The translations under genes were made by a program, and so were the position numbers. Under the pieces are notes generated by a model. That model saw only the letters and a list, made by a program, of their open reading frames with translations, was not told the origin of the DNA and did no database searches. A stretch of DNA of 64,000 nucleotides from Parasponia andersonii. Lineage: Eukaryota > Streptophyta > Magnoliopsida > Rosales > Cannabaceae. How positions within the stretch are numbered: position 1 is the stretch's first letter; every line of letters starts with the position of its first letter. Of the stretch, positions 45,829-59,283 are shown piece after piece. The DNA is taken from positions 1 through 64,000 of the forward strand of contig JXTB01000560.1 of NCBI GenBank assembly GCA_002914805.1, written 5' to 3'.

Positions 45829-47482
45829 TGTTGGTGTTTATTGGAATAAATTTCCAGAAAATGTTTTCATAAAATCATTTTTAAGAACACCATAGTTTTG
45901 TAAAATCAAGAAACGCAGAGGAATTGGTCGTTTAAAATTTTTCTTTTTTTACAAAATATTTTGGATCGTGATCTAATATAAATTAACTCTTGATCTAGAC
46001 AAAAATAATACCCGGATTTGCTCCACAACCTTTTCGTCTTCCCATATATTCTCGAAAGCCATTTGATTGATCCAGTGAGTGGTCACATTCTTAATTCCCA
46101 ATAAAGAGATCTGCAAGACGAACAAGAAGACAATCTTCTCGAAACAATTTCTCTGGGTTGACCAAAAACACTAAGGATGGAATCCCTAGGGTTGGCCGAT
46201 TTTATGCTCTGCCTCTTTCTCTGTTATGCGTGTGACACTTTCTTCTCGAGGGGGTATTTCACGTGTAACACTTGTGTCTAGTTGCTAGAAAATTTTTCTC
46301 TTAACTATAGAGAGATTAATAAACTCTAATGGGCTTATTGGGCTTGTTAGGCTCAACTGATCATCAAATGACTATTGGGCTTTAATTTGAGCTAAACAAG
46401 GGATCAGATGGACTTATAAAGCCTAAACTCCAATAAACCATATACCTACTATCATAATTAATTCTTAATTATGATTAGGCCTTGTCCATTAATATTGGAG
46501 CACACCACTATAGGGCCAATATTGTATTCTTAGACTAAATGTCATTTATTTTTCTGTGAACCTTATTAACAATTAATTAGTTTGATCCATTTAGCATATA
46601 CTATACTTGTAGACATATCCCCAATGCAATGCCAACTAGTAGAATGGAATTACTGTATTATCTCTCTAGTATATATTTACTTTTGTGTTGCCATTTTTCA
46701 TCTAATAGATAACAGTTGAGTATGGTATTTGTATTTGCTTACACCAACATAGTCAAATTCACATAGTGAATACTGGGGTCCTGGTTTGTATTATCCAAGT
46801 ACTTGAAAAAACTCAAAGTGATATCATATGCATGGTGTCCATCATGAAAAACATTCTATACATTTCATATACCTTATCTTCTAAGATATCGAAGTTCGAA
46901 CCATAAATCAGAACTAGTCATTTAGTAACTCAAAAAGATGAAACACATGAAAGTAAGTTCGTTAATCACTAGGATTAAGGTCTTGTACAATAGTGCTAGT
47001 TTAGTAAAATTAGAAATTTGAGTTACAACACTTAACCTCAAATTCTAATTCACTAGGTTCTATTCGATGCTGTTATAACTTTCTTATAACACACTAGTAT
47101 TTCTATCCAAAGACTCACTTCGATAATTAGAGACTTCATTAATTAAATAGATAACACTGCATTCTATGGCATAGTAAATTATTCCATCTTCAATATACAT
47201 AGTGCGAACAATTTAATTTAGACATAATAAAATAAAGAATATAATGTCTCCCACATATGATCTCATCATACGAATAATTATTTATTACTCATTTCATGTC
47301 TTGGAATCTTTTAGATGTTTGCATAAGATAAATATACACATCACATGTATATCAATGGGACATAAATGAAATATAAATTCATAACATAGAATTTATTAAT
47401 AACAAATAGATACTAAATAATCCAATAAATATTGTTTATAATGTCTAAATAATAAACTACTTTATAAGACATTATTCCAACA
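45829..47482 (-). mobile_element. Solo LTR E, same family as solo LTR D
   Basis: A 1,654-bp sequence with inverted ends TGTTGG...CCAACA and a perfect 5-bp target duplication CATAT (45824-45828 and 47483-47487). Read on minus it starts TGTTGGAATAATGTC, a common plant LTR start. It is related throughout to 40900-42686. It has no coding region, primer site or second LTR, so it is a solo LTR. The superfamily cannot be told without an internal region. Confidence 0.9.
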
Positions 47483-47487
47483 CATAT

Positions 47488-49372
47488 AACAATATATTAT
47501 AATGATCATAATCACATAATAGTACATAATTACACATAAACACATAGGGTGAGATTTCCTTACAATAAGTCTTTAGAAAAAGTTTCTTTGTGCTTGTAGT
47601 GAAATATCACACACTCGACTTTGTTGTAATCATGTACCTCTTTTTAGTATTTTTGATTATTATTCATGCAATAATATTCATTCTATATATTAATACATGT
47701 TATTTCTTCATAAGAAACATATTTAGGCATTTAAAAATACTTACAACATATAATCATAAAATTATATTTTAGAACATAACCAAAAGTTGTAAAATTTTAG
47801 CGACTAATATTTGTTATAAAATTATAACTATTCTAAAATTGCATAGATTTCATAATAACATATAAATAAAGCTACAACATATAAATAAAGCTACAAAAAA
47901 TTATTTAGAATTTATTAACATGATTTAGCATAATTTTTATAATTTTAATCTAAAGTTTGTTATCTAATAAAATTGTTTAAAGATATGACTAGCAGTCAAT
48001 ATTTAAATTTTACGAATCTTTTTGTTAGTTAAAATATTTTGAAATATCCATAAATAATTAAAACATAAAAAACAAAGCTATATAAAATTATTTAGGATTT
48101 ATTAATGACATTTATCATATTTTTTCTAATTTCTAATATGTAACTTGAAATTTGATAAAACTATTAAATTTGCAACCATCTGTTACTTCTTGAATTTTAT
48201 CGAATTATTTGAATATCCAAAAATCTTGATATTTCAAGGGAACATCTTTAACATATTATCATACACATGTACAAAAATTGGGTATATCAAATTTATATTA
48301 TTTTATAGTATGTTAAAGTCTTAAAATTATACCTTAAAATTATTAACAACACTTAACTTACAAAACTATATTATTACGAAAATTATAATTAATTATAGAC
48401 ATTTCTAAAAATTATGAAAATATTTTGGTACCTTATGACACATATATTAGTATCTAATAAAAGTTTAATGTCTAAATAAAATTAATAGGATGAAATTTTA
48501 ATAATATTATTTCAGACAAATAAAACTACTAGATTTTCTAACTTTAAAAATAGTATGTAAAGAAAATTCTATTACAATTCGAAATTAACTCACAACAACC
48601 TTCCAAAACATAATTTTTTTTAAATAGTGAAGTTTAATTAATGACCATCACTTATTACGAATTTAAAAGAAAATAACACACACACTTTATCAATGTTTGA
48701 ATCTTGACCCCCCCAAACTCATACACAGATCCCTCAAATCTTGGACTAACTAAGCTAATTTAACATATATGTAAACATATAATTTTGGTGTTATTGTTTC
48801 ATAAATTCATTACTCACAGAGTTGCATGTACAAGTTATAATTAATATACTTAGCCTTAGAAAGAAATAAACTATGAGTGATGAATAGGGAAGAGGAGATG
48901 AACTTATCCTTTTGGGTTTTGGGTGGGAATTAATATTAATAGAACCTTATTAATTGGTGATAGGATGATATTGCTATTTGAAAAATCCAGTACCGAGGTA
49001 GTAAATTGGATTAAAAAGATATTGCTTTTTGAAAAATCCAGAACCGAGGGAGTAAATTGGTGCCCATTAGGAAATTAATTTTTATTTTAATCGTAGAGAA
49101 AAGAAAATATTTAAAAATCTGAACTTTGATTAAACATCTTATCCAGAGCATGAGGATCGAGTCTACTGACTATTTTGCAGCTACACCTTAAAAGCACTAC
49201 CAACCCCAGCTGACCGAACAACCTTATCTTCTCATCCCTTCTATATCGTTCTCACTTTGTCTCTTTGCCCCTCTATCTCCCTCATTCTTATTTTTTCATT
49301 TTTTTTTGGCTGTAACACTTACACCAGCAACTGATGTTATCTGCCTTGTAAGATTCAGTAAGCTTACTCCAA
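47488..49372. other. AT-rich spacer and CYP38 upstream region
   Basis: Very AT-rich. It holds a 19-bp perfect tandem repeat (about 47858-47896, unit ACATATAAATAAAGCTACA) and a 51-bp imperfect tandem duplication at 48967-49065. The last 150 bases before CYP38 are CT-rich, as in plant leaders. No convincing TATA box was seen. Confidence 0.55.
48967..49065. repeat. 51-bp tandem duplication upstream of CYP38
   Basis: GATATTGCTATTTGAAAAAT at 48967 is repeated with one change at 49018. Both copies continue into CCAGTACCGAGGTAGTAAAT or a close variant. It lies about 300-400 bp before the CYP38 start, so it may be in the promoter. Confidence 0.8.
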
Positions 49373-52235
49373 ATGGCAGCCGTTATCTCCTGCCACTACT
49401 TTCCCTCACCCACTACCACTACCACTACCCCTAAAATTTTGACCAATCCGATCACACCCACCACCCGTTTTCGCCTCCTTAACTTGGTCAACAGGCGGTT
49501 GACTACTCGATGTTGTTCCCAAAACCCACCTCAATCTCGGATCCACAATGAGCAGGTACCCCTTTTTCTGCTTCTGGGTCTTGTCCACTTTGTGAAAATA
49601 TTGCATTTTTAATTTTGGGTTTTGGGTCCTCTATGAATGTGTACATTGTTTTGGATGCATCAAAATATAGACTTGTATAGATTTATGTCCAGGTTGTTGA
49701 ATTAAGACTTGTCATTTTCTCTTTTTGGTTAATAAGGGTTGTGAATGAAATTGTCAATAATTATTGTACTTATTTGGGCAGAGAAAGAAATCACTTTCTC
49801 TGAAGGAGTGTGCAGTTTCGGTAGCTTTGGCGTTTGGATTAATTACAGGAGTTCCTGCATTGGATTTTTCTAACAATGCCTATGCTGCTAACCAAGTACT
49901 GCCTGATATGTCTGTATTAATATCTGGACCACCAATAAAGGACCCGGGTGCATTGTTGAGATATGCTCTGCCTATTAACAATAAAGCAATTAGGGAAGTT
50001 CAGAAACCACTTGAAGATATTACAGAGAGTCTTAAGGTTGCCGGAGTCAAAGCACTCGATTCGGTTGAGAGGGTAAGACATTATCGTGATGATAACTTTT
50101 TGATTCCTTCTGTGTTCAAGAAGTTGAAGTATATGATAACAGTGGCTAAAATTTTCATGTAGAATTTGAGGCAGGCTTCTAGGTCCCTCAAGCAGGGGAA
50201 GACTTTGATTGTATCAGGTTTAGCAGAATCGAAGAAGCAGCACGGAGTTGAACTTCTTGACAAGCTAGAAGCTGGAATGGACGAGCTCCAACAGATCGTG
50301 GAGAGCAGGAATAGGGATGCAGTATCACCGAAACAGAAAGAGCTACTTCAATATGTTGGGGGGTGAGTATATTAATCAGCATACCGCTTGTGCCATACCA
50401 AAGATCGGCATTACAAGTTAAAACTGCTGAAATACGGTCCTGTTAAACAAGAGTTCAATGAACTGGAATGGGTGCAATACTTGTTGCACCTTGTGTTTTA
50501 GGATGTGTTCACAAGTGCAGTTGTCTAGATGAGTTGAACGCAACAAATGTTGTCACTAGTCATAGCTGATGTGGCTTTCAGCAGTGTTTAAATATTTAAG
50601 ATTTGTGACGATAGTTAGAGTGCTGGTCTCTAGGGCCCCGTAGGAGTTTTTATTAGACTTCCACTTCTAGTAACTGCATTCTGACTGGAAGTCTGGAAGT
50701 GGTTTAGTCAGACTGAGAGCTGGAGGTGTTCTCTTTATATATTAAGTGTGAATATAGCTATGCAATAATGATAGGTCAAGTAGAGTCCATACTGATGCTG
50801 ACTTTTATGACTCCAATGATCTCTACAGCTCCCAAATTTGGGTAGTACTATAAAAATTGTCAGGATTGTATTATCTTCCACAGTTCCACCAATGTCAGGC
50901 TCGGTTTCTCCTTGAAGATGCCCTTTGTTGTAATACACTAACCTCATCCTCATACTCATCCCATCTCCTCCTGATCACTGATGTCTCCTGCTTTCTTCTA
51001 GCTTGTAACTTATTAGCCAATGGTTTAAAAAAATAATTCCATATTACACTCAATTTTTGTAAGTCTAGGTCAACCAATTACTTGGTGCTTTTACTTACGT
51101 ATATTGCATCCAACAAAGCCTTATCCTTTGGGTTTTCCTGTTATTTTAAGGCATAAATTAAACAGACTTTTGTCTCGTGAAGACAAAATTGAACGATCTA
51201 TTACAGCTACTTCAGATTACATTAAAAAGTAGGATGCTTGTTGGTGCCTTAACATTGTCTAACATGGTAGAATACTGCCATAACTGCAACCCTCTTTGAG
51301 AGCTTTTACTATAGTTCGATGGTGGAATGGTTATAATTAATAGCTGTTAGCTCATAGGAACTGCATCCTAGTTTTAGAAAAGATGGGAAGGAGAAAAGTT
51401 ATAATTAATAGATATTGTCATTGACTGCAGCTGAGATCTTCCTGGCGCATTGGGTTTCTGCAGTGTTGAAGAGGATATGGTGGACGGCTTCCCCTATGAA
51501 GTGCCTGAAGAGTACCAAAACATGCCATTGCTGAAGGGGAGAGCAACTGTGGATATGAAGGTCAAGGTTAAGGAAAATCCTAACCTAGATGAGTGTGTCT
51601 TCCGTATAGTTCTAGACGGATATAATGCGCCTGTAACTGCTGGGAATTTTGTGGACTTGGTGGAAAGACACTTTTATGATGGCATGGAAATCCAAAGAGG
51701 TGATCTATCATAAGCTTACTTTTATAATTTGCTAATCTATAAAACAATGTGTTAAATTCTCTAGCTACCATTGAAGTGGACATTTCCATTAGATGGAAAC
51801 CATGCCTTTATGCTTAATTATTTTTTATCCCAATTGGTGTCATCGCACAAAATATAGCAAACAGTACAGGATATCTAACTATTGGCGTTACAATATGAGT
51901 CTAGATTAACCTTATGAATATCATGTATATAAAACTGAACACTGTTCATGATAGTGATGTTTTGTTTCTTTCTTTTTCTGTAAATTTGTTATGGTATGCC
52001 CATGGAACACATTCTAATATCGTCTTATCTGGCTGCAATTTCTGAATTTATTTGTTGACAATGCTTAGAGAATTCCTGGGTTTTGCTACAGCCGATGGGT
52101 TTGTGGTCCAAACTGGGGATCCTGAAGGTCCTGCTGAGGGTTTTATTGATCCCAGTACAGAGAAGACCAGGACAGTACCACTAGAACTTATGGTAGAAGG
52201 AGAGAAAGCACCTGTCTATGGAGCAACTCTGGAAG

Positions 52236-52299
<64 letters not shown>

Positions 52300-52844
52300 G
52301 ACAATTTTTCATTAACCATCACATAAGATGATTGAAGAAAGATATTATCCATTTCCCTTTTTGAAACCTTTCAAGGCATCTCAGAGTTAAAACTCTTAGA
52401 AGTTCCAGTCTACTGTAAAAATTTGTGTCTCACTTTTAACAAGAGTTGTTGACAGGAACTTGGTCTATACAAGGCTCAGACAAAGCTTCCATTTAATGCA
52501 TTTGGAACAATGGCTATGGCCAGAGATGTAAGAATGGAACTCAAAAGACTTTTTTCTACACTACGAAGATTTTGTCAATTGAATGATGATGGCATGAATT
52601 TGTTATTACTTTACAGGAATTTGAAAACAATTCTGCCTCTAGCCAAGTGTTTTGGCTACTGAAAGAGAGTGAACTAACTCCGAGTAATGCCAACATATTG
52701 GACGGTCGGTACGCTGTGTTTGGTTATGTGACAGAGAATGAAGATTTTTTAGCAGATCTCAAGGTTGGTGACGTGATAGAATCAATCCAAGTAGTGTCTG
52801 GCCTAGATAATCTAGTCAATCCTAGTTATAAGATTGCTGGCTAG
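49373..52844 (+). CDS. CYP38: Thylakoid-lumen cyclophilin CYP38 (TLP40)
   Basis: Seven exons join in phase to 450 residues: 49373-49555, 49782-50072, 50163-50362, 51464-51699, 52092-52234, 52456-52527 and 52617-52844, all GT-AG. CYP38/TLP40 helps assemble and stabilise photosystem II in the lumen. Residues 1-61 (exon 1) are Ser/Thr/Pro-rich with basic residues, fitting a chloroplast transit peptide. A hydrophobic stretch at 72-88 ending AYA (94-96) fits a thylakoid signal, giving a mature chain of about 354 residues. Residues 97-230 form the helical N-domain ([33 protein letters not shown]). The rest is the cyclophilin-like domain, with [31 protein letters not shown], and an end at NPSYKIAG. 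The family's isomerase site is degenerate, and it may act mainly as a chaperone. No defect was seen. A microsatellite follows the exon 5 donor. Confidence 0.97.
52239..52298. repeat. (TC)21(AC)9 microsatellite at the CYP38 exon 5 donor
   Basis: The compound dinucleotide repeat begins four bases after the GT of intron 5 (exon 5 ends at 52234). Confidence 0.95.
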
Positions 52845-54006
52845 ATAGCTTTCTCATGTTTTTGTTTAACACTTGCATCTACATTGGAGAGTTTAATGCC
52901 CAAGTTCTTGCTTTATGCGTTCCAACATCAATCCGTATCATTAGCATACGAGAGATGTGACATTTTACTGGAAGACCATATTCTTTAGTACTGAAATATC
53001 AGACTCATTTGGCATTAGTAACATTCTTGTATCATATCAAATAAAATGCTACAAACAGCAATTTAGTAAAAGAAGATTATTTTTCCTTTGCATAGGAACC
53101 ATGCATATGATTTTTTTTCCCCCCTCCTTTCGTGTGGATAACTCGTGACAAACCCACCCAAGTGAGTTGTTATTTATGTTTTTTTTTTTTTTTTTCTTTT
53201 GAGCGAAATTTTTGATAGATATATTTTTCACCTTTCATTTCACACTATTGAGGGAAAAAAAAAAAAACACTAATTGTTGCCAAACACCCCTTGAGACTAG
53301 AGTAGTATACATAATAGTTGATGGCAGGGGGACAATCAACTTTTGCGGTACTTCTAATTTTGGTGTAAGTTGGTTAAAATTATATGATAAATACCTATTT
53401 GCCCCCTAATTTTTTTTAAAATATATATATTTTGACATTTCTTCTCTATTTTTTTAAAATTTTACACATACTCTCAGTTGACCCTTAAAATTTAAGTTAT
53501 AACCATAAAATTCAAAAGAATCATATCACGTTTATATTTTGTTATTTTGTTCAATTTATATTTTGTGTAACACTCACCTTTAGATTTAAAATTTGTTAGA
53601 AATTCATATTCTGACACTAATTTAGAACAGTTAATTTACTAAAATGATTTAATAAATTTATTCTTAAATTAGTCTTTATATCATTTATTTTCAAATTTTT
53701 ATAATAATCAAAATACAAGATATAAACGGAATAAATGTCAAAATACAAAGTATAAAAGAGATATTATCCATAAAATTTAAGATATAATTTGAGCTCAATT
53801 CTAAATATTTATGAGATATCTTCATAAATAATGCGTTTCAGCAAAGGCATCAGCTTGATAATAATTCTTTTCTAGGGAAAAAAAAGCTTAAATAAAAAGA
53901 CCCACTGACAAAACTCTCACTCACTAATTTCCTCAAGTTCCATACTAACGAACTTAAGAAATTGATTTTATTTTATATTAATAATAATGTACTGTAAAAA
54001 GAAAGT
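52845..54006. other. CYP38 3' flank and AT-rich spacer
   Basis: An AATAAA at about 53040 is a possible poly(A) signal, some 195 bases past the stop. The rest is AT-rich with A and T runs and holds no recognised feature. Confidence 0.5.
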
Positions 54007-54354
54007 CCAAATGTTTCAATTTAAACGAGAGCCCCGTATCAATTTCCACTTAAAAACAAACAAGAGAATTATTGGTCTCGATAGTGAGAGTATTATACAA
54101 CGGTCTCTAAATGTGAAAACCTCCAAATGTTTCAATTTAAACGAGAGCCCCGTATCAATTTCCACTTAAAAACAAACAAGAGAATTATTGGTCTCGATAG
54201 TGAGAGTATTATACAACGGTCTCTAAATGTGAAAACCTCCAAATGTTTCAATTTAAACGAGAGCCCCGTATCAATTTCCACTTAAAAACAAACAAGAGAA
54301 TTATTGGTCTCGATAGTGAGAGTATTATACAACGGTCTCTAAATGTGAAAACCT
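54007..54354. repeat. 116-bp perfect tandem triplication
   Basis: A unit beginning CCAAATGTTTCAATTTAAAC starts at 54007, 54123 and 54239. The three copies show no differences that I can find. It sits 17 bases before the LTR of the next element. A short ORF over it is a by-product of the repeat. Confidence 0.95.
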
Positions 54355-54371
54355 GTTTAATGTGGTTACAC

Positions 54372-54606
54372 TGTAAAAACTCGGATTTTGGGAGGGTAAT
54401 TTGGACAATTTACTAATTTTCTGGATAAAATATTGTGGAGATTAAATTGCAAAAATTTGTGCAGAGAAACTAAATTGCAATTTTTAGGGGACTAGATTGA
54501 TAGAGATTTAAAATTTTGGGACTTATGTACAATTTTTGAAAAATTGCACAGCCCTATAAGATAGGACCACGTGCTCTGTCCTTTTCTTTTCTCTCTCTTC
54601 TCCCCT

Positions 54607-54667
<61 letters not shown>

Positions 54668-56536
54668 GTTTCTCGGCCGAAAGCAGAGGCCGCCGCAGGA
54701 GCCGCTCCGACTGTTGTCCGCCCGCGTCACCGACCGGCGTCAACTCACCAGCCGCCGCCATCGCTTGCAATGCTGGAAATCCTCCAAGTCGCCGTTTTAG
54801 TTTTTTCGTCACCGGCGACGATTCCAGCCACCATTCGACCTCCAACTGGTCCTGTTGGATTCGTCTCTTCTCAAGGATCATCAAGTATATATCTCAACCC
54901 CATTTTGCCCGGATTGAAAGTTGTTATTTTAGGATATTTTGAGTTTAAGTTTGACTTTTTGATCTGGCCTTTGAATTGTGTTTTTGTTGTCATTTTTGGA
55001 ATGCACTCAGAAAATGGAGAAGTTTGATATATATATTGCCTATGTTTGGTGACCGGAACGGAAATCGAGATAGGACGGTCGAGATTTGCCTCGTTTTGCA
55101 TCCACCGGCCCGGTGTGGGCCCGGACCCAAATTAGACAAGTTATGTGTCTAACCTAGCTATTTTGGGTGCTCAAAATTTAGTAAAGGTGTCCGTTTGTGG
55201 AATTGAAACTCCGGTGAGAAGTTGGTTTTTCGTAAGAGGACGATTGAGGGCTAAGAATTGGTTCCCGACCCTCCGGGTGATCGTCAACGACACCTTGAGG
55301 ATTCGATAGCGTGGTATTACTATTCGAGCGAGGTAGGAACTCAATTACCTCTGTTTTATATTATTTTCGAATAAAACTTATAATCTGCAACATATGAGAA
55401 CAAATATAATTTTTGGTTTCTCGAACATCTGTGATGGGAATTGGTTGTATGAGATATATACTGTATTACTCTGGGAATTTTTTGAGTGCGCGTTATTTTG
55501 GGTATATTAAAAATAGGGCTATTATGCTACCCGTTTTTCTATAAAAACCTAGTATGGTGATTTTACCGAAAACCTAGAGCACGATTATTTTCACATTTCA
55601 GTTCTGTATTGCATGTGTCATAGGATCATACATGAGCACCGTGGGTTTATTGTGTGGCCCTGCATACCCCACCGTCGGTGAAAGTCCATAAACTCGCGCA
55701 TAGTTTTGTTACTTCTGATTACCTCCCTATTTGGTAGGTGTAGACAATTCGGTTGCCTCTCCAGGTTTGGTAGGCGGCACATGGATGTCCCCTCCGAGTA
55801 TGGGCTTAGGTATCAGGCAGACTGTTAGGTACACTTAGTGCCATCATCCTAGGTTTCCACAGATGAGAGGATGTGAGCTCATGGGTATGGGTTGATTTGT
55901 GTCATGTGCATATGAATTGAATGGTTTTGATTACACTGCTTTATATATATATATATGGATTTCTGGTTTGGATTATATATATATGTATGTTTTGGACTAA
56001 ACTAACCATGCAGGAATTCCTCGTCACTAAAATGTTTTCGATTGAGGTAATTATTTTTCCTACTTGGCATTTTATGCTCATCCCCCTACCCTCTTCCTCA
56101 GGTGGTGTCCAGTGCGATCTCGATGATCAAGAGGAGTAAGAGGTCATCTTGATTATAGTTCGTCTCTTGGTAATGCTAGAAGTTTGTCGTCTTGGTGTTT
56201 AGATTGTTTGAGTTTTGTATTAGCATTGAACCAAGATTAATGCTTTCTATTTACTCTGAGAACTTATGTATGTCATTCTGGTATTTGACTTTTGTTGTGG
56301 AAGATGGTGATACTTGGGCTTTTATGTGACTTCATGATTTTTAATTATTATTCAGTTATGTTTAATGGTGTATACGAACTGTGAGAGTGGTTCACGAGAT
56401 GGAATTCTGATTATTTTATTTAAATGGACCATTTTCATAAAAACTAGAACTTTTGAGACTTTTCAAATAAATCAAGGAATTTCCTACCTTTGTGAAATTT
56501 CCCTTTTGCCACTAGCTCGAGTTTTGGGTCGTGACA
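54372..56536 (+). repeat. 5' LTR of Tekay-like element
   Basis: 2,165 bp, TGTAAAAACTCGG to GGTCGTGACA. It contains a (TC)28 microsatellite at 54609-54665 and is shared in part with 61356-61887. The flank before it is TACAC. The matching target duplication is lost with the 3' end. Confidence 0.9.
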
Positions 56537-56544
56537 GAAATTTT

Positions 56545-56556
56545 TGGTATCAGAGC
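56545..56556 (+). other. Primer-binding site (initiator tRNA-Met type)
   Basis: TGGTATCAGAGC, an exact match to the plant initiator-tRNA-Met complement, 8 bases after the LTR. Confidence 0.92.
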
Positions 56557-56610
56557 TTTGAGTTTAACAGCTCGGATATATCACCATTAAACTAGATTGA
56601 AGTTGTTTTT

Positions 56611-57600
56611 ATGACTAGCATGCATCATTACCTCACAAATAATTTGGCATATTGTTTCAGACTTGTAGCGATGCCTCCTAGAAGAGTTCCGAGGCACCAG
56701 CCGGGTACCAAACCTTATCATCCGGATTTCACTCATCTGATTAAGGAAATGCAGCAGGCATTTGTCCAGATGAGCAATCCAGACTATCAGCCTCCAGCTC
56801 TGAGGGAACGTCAGTTGGATCAGGTTGATCATCTCCAGCGGTTCATTCGTCTCTAGCCATGGCAGTTTGATAGTAGACCAGAAGCTCTCACGACAATTGC
56901 TTGGTTGCGTGAGATGAAGAGTCACTTTCGAGCCCTTGGTACTCCGGTTGAGTTTTGGGTTGTGTTTGTTGTTACCCGTTTGACGAGGAGTGCCATTCGT
57001 TGGTGGGAGACAGTGGAACGGATGTAAGATGTAGTGGGCTTGACTTGGGAAGACTTTGAACGGATTTTCAAGGCCCAGTATGCCAATGAGTATCAACAGG
57101 ATGAAGTTATGAATCGATTTGAGACGTTGATTCAAGGTAACAGAATGGTGAATGAGTACCTGATAGATACCTGATAGAGTTCACTGAGTTGGCAAGTGTT
57201 GCTCTTAGACCTAGTACGAGCGAGAAGTACCAAGTTGCCAAGTTCAGGAGTCGTCGGAATCGGACCATTTTCAACAAGATTAGTACCCAGACCTTCCGTA
57301 CTCTTCCTGAGATTATAGTGGCTGCCCAGCAAGCAGAGGCCATCGAAAAAGGATTGGATTCCAGGAGGAACCAACGGAGAGGTAATGACAGGAAAGCCAC
57401 CAGGAGGAACCAGGGGCAATGGTCAGCCTAGGGTACTCCGAACAGTGGGAGCTCGAATAGTAGTGGTTATTCAGGGGATGGTAGAGGCAGTCCGTATGGA
57501 GGATGTTTTGTTTGTGGCCAGCCGGGTCATCGGAAGAAGGAATGTCCTAACCGTCTGCAGAAATGTCCTTTTCTCAGGGAGGACCATAAAGGAGCCAGTC
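56611..57600 (+). pseudogene. Tekay-like gag, broken
   Basis: An open stretch at 56611-56856 reads MPPRRVPRHQPG near its start and ends at a TAG. The gag domain then continues in frame with IRWWETVERM and WEDFERIFKAQY to about 57170, where stops and a frameshift occur. A CCHC knuckle (CFVCGQPGHRKKEC) is near 57505-57545. This gag cannot be made as one protein. Confidence 0.85.
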
Positions 57601-57909
57601 CGGTTCTGTTTATTATCAGAACACTCAAGCAAGGCTATAACAGTCACATGGCGCTTTGCAGGCTTTTGTTTCCCCTCAGCCTTATCAGTATCAGTACCGG
57701 CCTCAAGGTTTTACTCAGAACTTTTAGACTCCTCAGGCCTCAGGGAGTCAGGGTGGGCGTGGATATGACAGTAGTGGTGCAGGATCCACCAGTAGCCGTC
57801 CTAGTCAGGGGAGAGGCAACAAGGGAAAAGAGAAGGTGACTGACCAAGCCTATGCATTTACTGGGCAGACGACACTCAGGATCGTACTGGCCAAAGTGAT
57901 GTTGACGGT

Positions 57910-59283
57910 ATGATCCTTCTTCCACACTCTTGGGCACATGTTTTGTTTGATACTGGTGCATCCCATTCATTCATATTCTTATTGTTTGCTCAACTGTTGG
58001 GGTTGGAATTTTCTGATTTGGATTATATATTGACGTTGGGTACATCTTTGGAAGGAGTAGCTGATGTGTCTAGTGTGTTTAAGTCTTGTCGGGTTGTGAT
58101 TGGTGATAGGAAGCTTCTTGCTGATTTGATTGTGTTGCCGATGGGACAGTATGACGTAATACTCGGTATGGATTGGTTGTCGAAATATCGAGCGGTTGTG
58201 GACTGTCGTACGAAGCAGGTGACTCTTTTTCCTAGTGATGGATATCCTACTATCTATCAGTTTGGGATGAGTCCGTTGAAGTCTAGTCATGTTCTGAAAG
58301 CGTGCATAGGTGGAAGAAAGAAACTTGAGTATTATGGGAACTTATTTGCCATGGATGGCGAAGTGAGGTTAGACGATCAAGACCCATGGATTCCGGTAGT
58401 GTGTGAGTATTCGGAGGTATTTCCTGAAAACTTACTGGGGTTACCACCAGACAGGGAGATCGAGTTCTGTATTGAACTAGTTCCTGGAGCTCAGCCAGTT
58501 TCTATTCCAGCCTATCGCATGGCACCTGCTGAGATGGAAGAATTAAGAGAACAGTTGGACGATTTGCTTTCTAAGGGCTTTATTCACAATAGCACTTCTC
58601 CTTGGGGTGCTTCTGTTTTGTTTGCGAAGAAAGCTAATGGTTCGTTGAGACTTTGTGTAGATTACTGGACGTTGATAGTGAAGAACAAGTATCCTTTGCC
58701 AAGGATAGATGAGTTGTTTGATAAACTCGGTGGTTCAAGTTTCTTCTCTAAGATCGATTTGAGATCTGGTTATTATCGGTTGAAGATAAGAGAGGATGAT
58801 ATACCTAAGATAGCATTCAGAACTCGATATGGCCACTTTGAGTTTTTGGTGATGCTATTTGGTTTGACGAATGCCGCAACATTTATGGATCTCATGAATC
58901 GGATTTTTAGGCCGTTTTTGGATCATTTTGTGGTTGTGTTCATCGATGACATCCTGGCATATTCCAAGACTCGAGAAGAGCATGCCGAACATTTGGGGAT
59001 AGTACTTAAGACCCTGAAAGATCATCAGTTGTATGCCAAGAAATCGAAGTGTGACTTTTGGATGTCAGAAGTGAAGTTCTTAGGTCATGTGATTTCTCAC
59101 GGAGGTATTTCAGTCGATCCCGCTAAGATCGAAGCTGTTCTGGAATGGAAAAGACCGAGAAATGTGACGGAGGTACGTAATTTTCTTGGATTGGCAGGCT
59201 ACTACTATCGTTTTATGCAAGATTTCTCGAGAATTGCTTTGCCTTTGACGAAGTTGACCAGGAAGGATGTTAAGTTTGTTTGA
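57910..59283 (+). pseudogene. Tekay-like protease and reverse transcriptase
   Basis: One 457-codon open frame. The retropepsin active site is FDTGASHSF near residue 14-22, and the second protease motif is [19 protein letters not shown] follows with [48 protein letters not shown] (a Pro is missing from the usual NAPATF), and the catalytic FIDDIL with YSKT. The frame ends at a TGA at 59281-59283, where a Trp codon is expected, so RT is cut off from RNase H. Confidence 0.9.

Noticed and set aside
56587..57419. Minus-strand ORFs of 95-182 codons opposite the Tekay-like gag
   Set aside because: The plus strand carries the gag domain and zinc knuckle. The minus frames are shadows.
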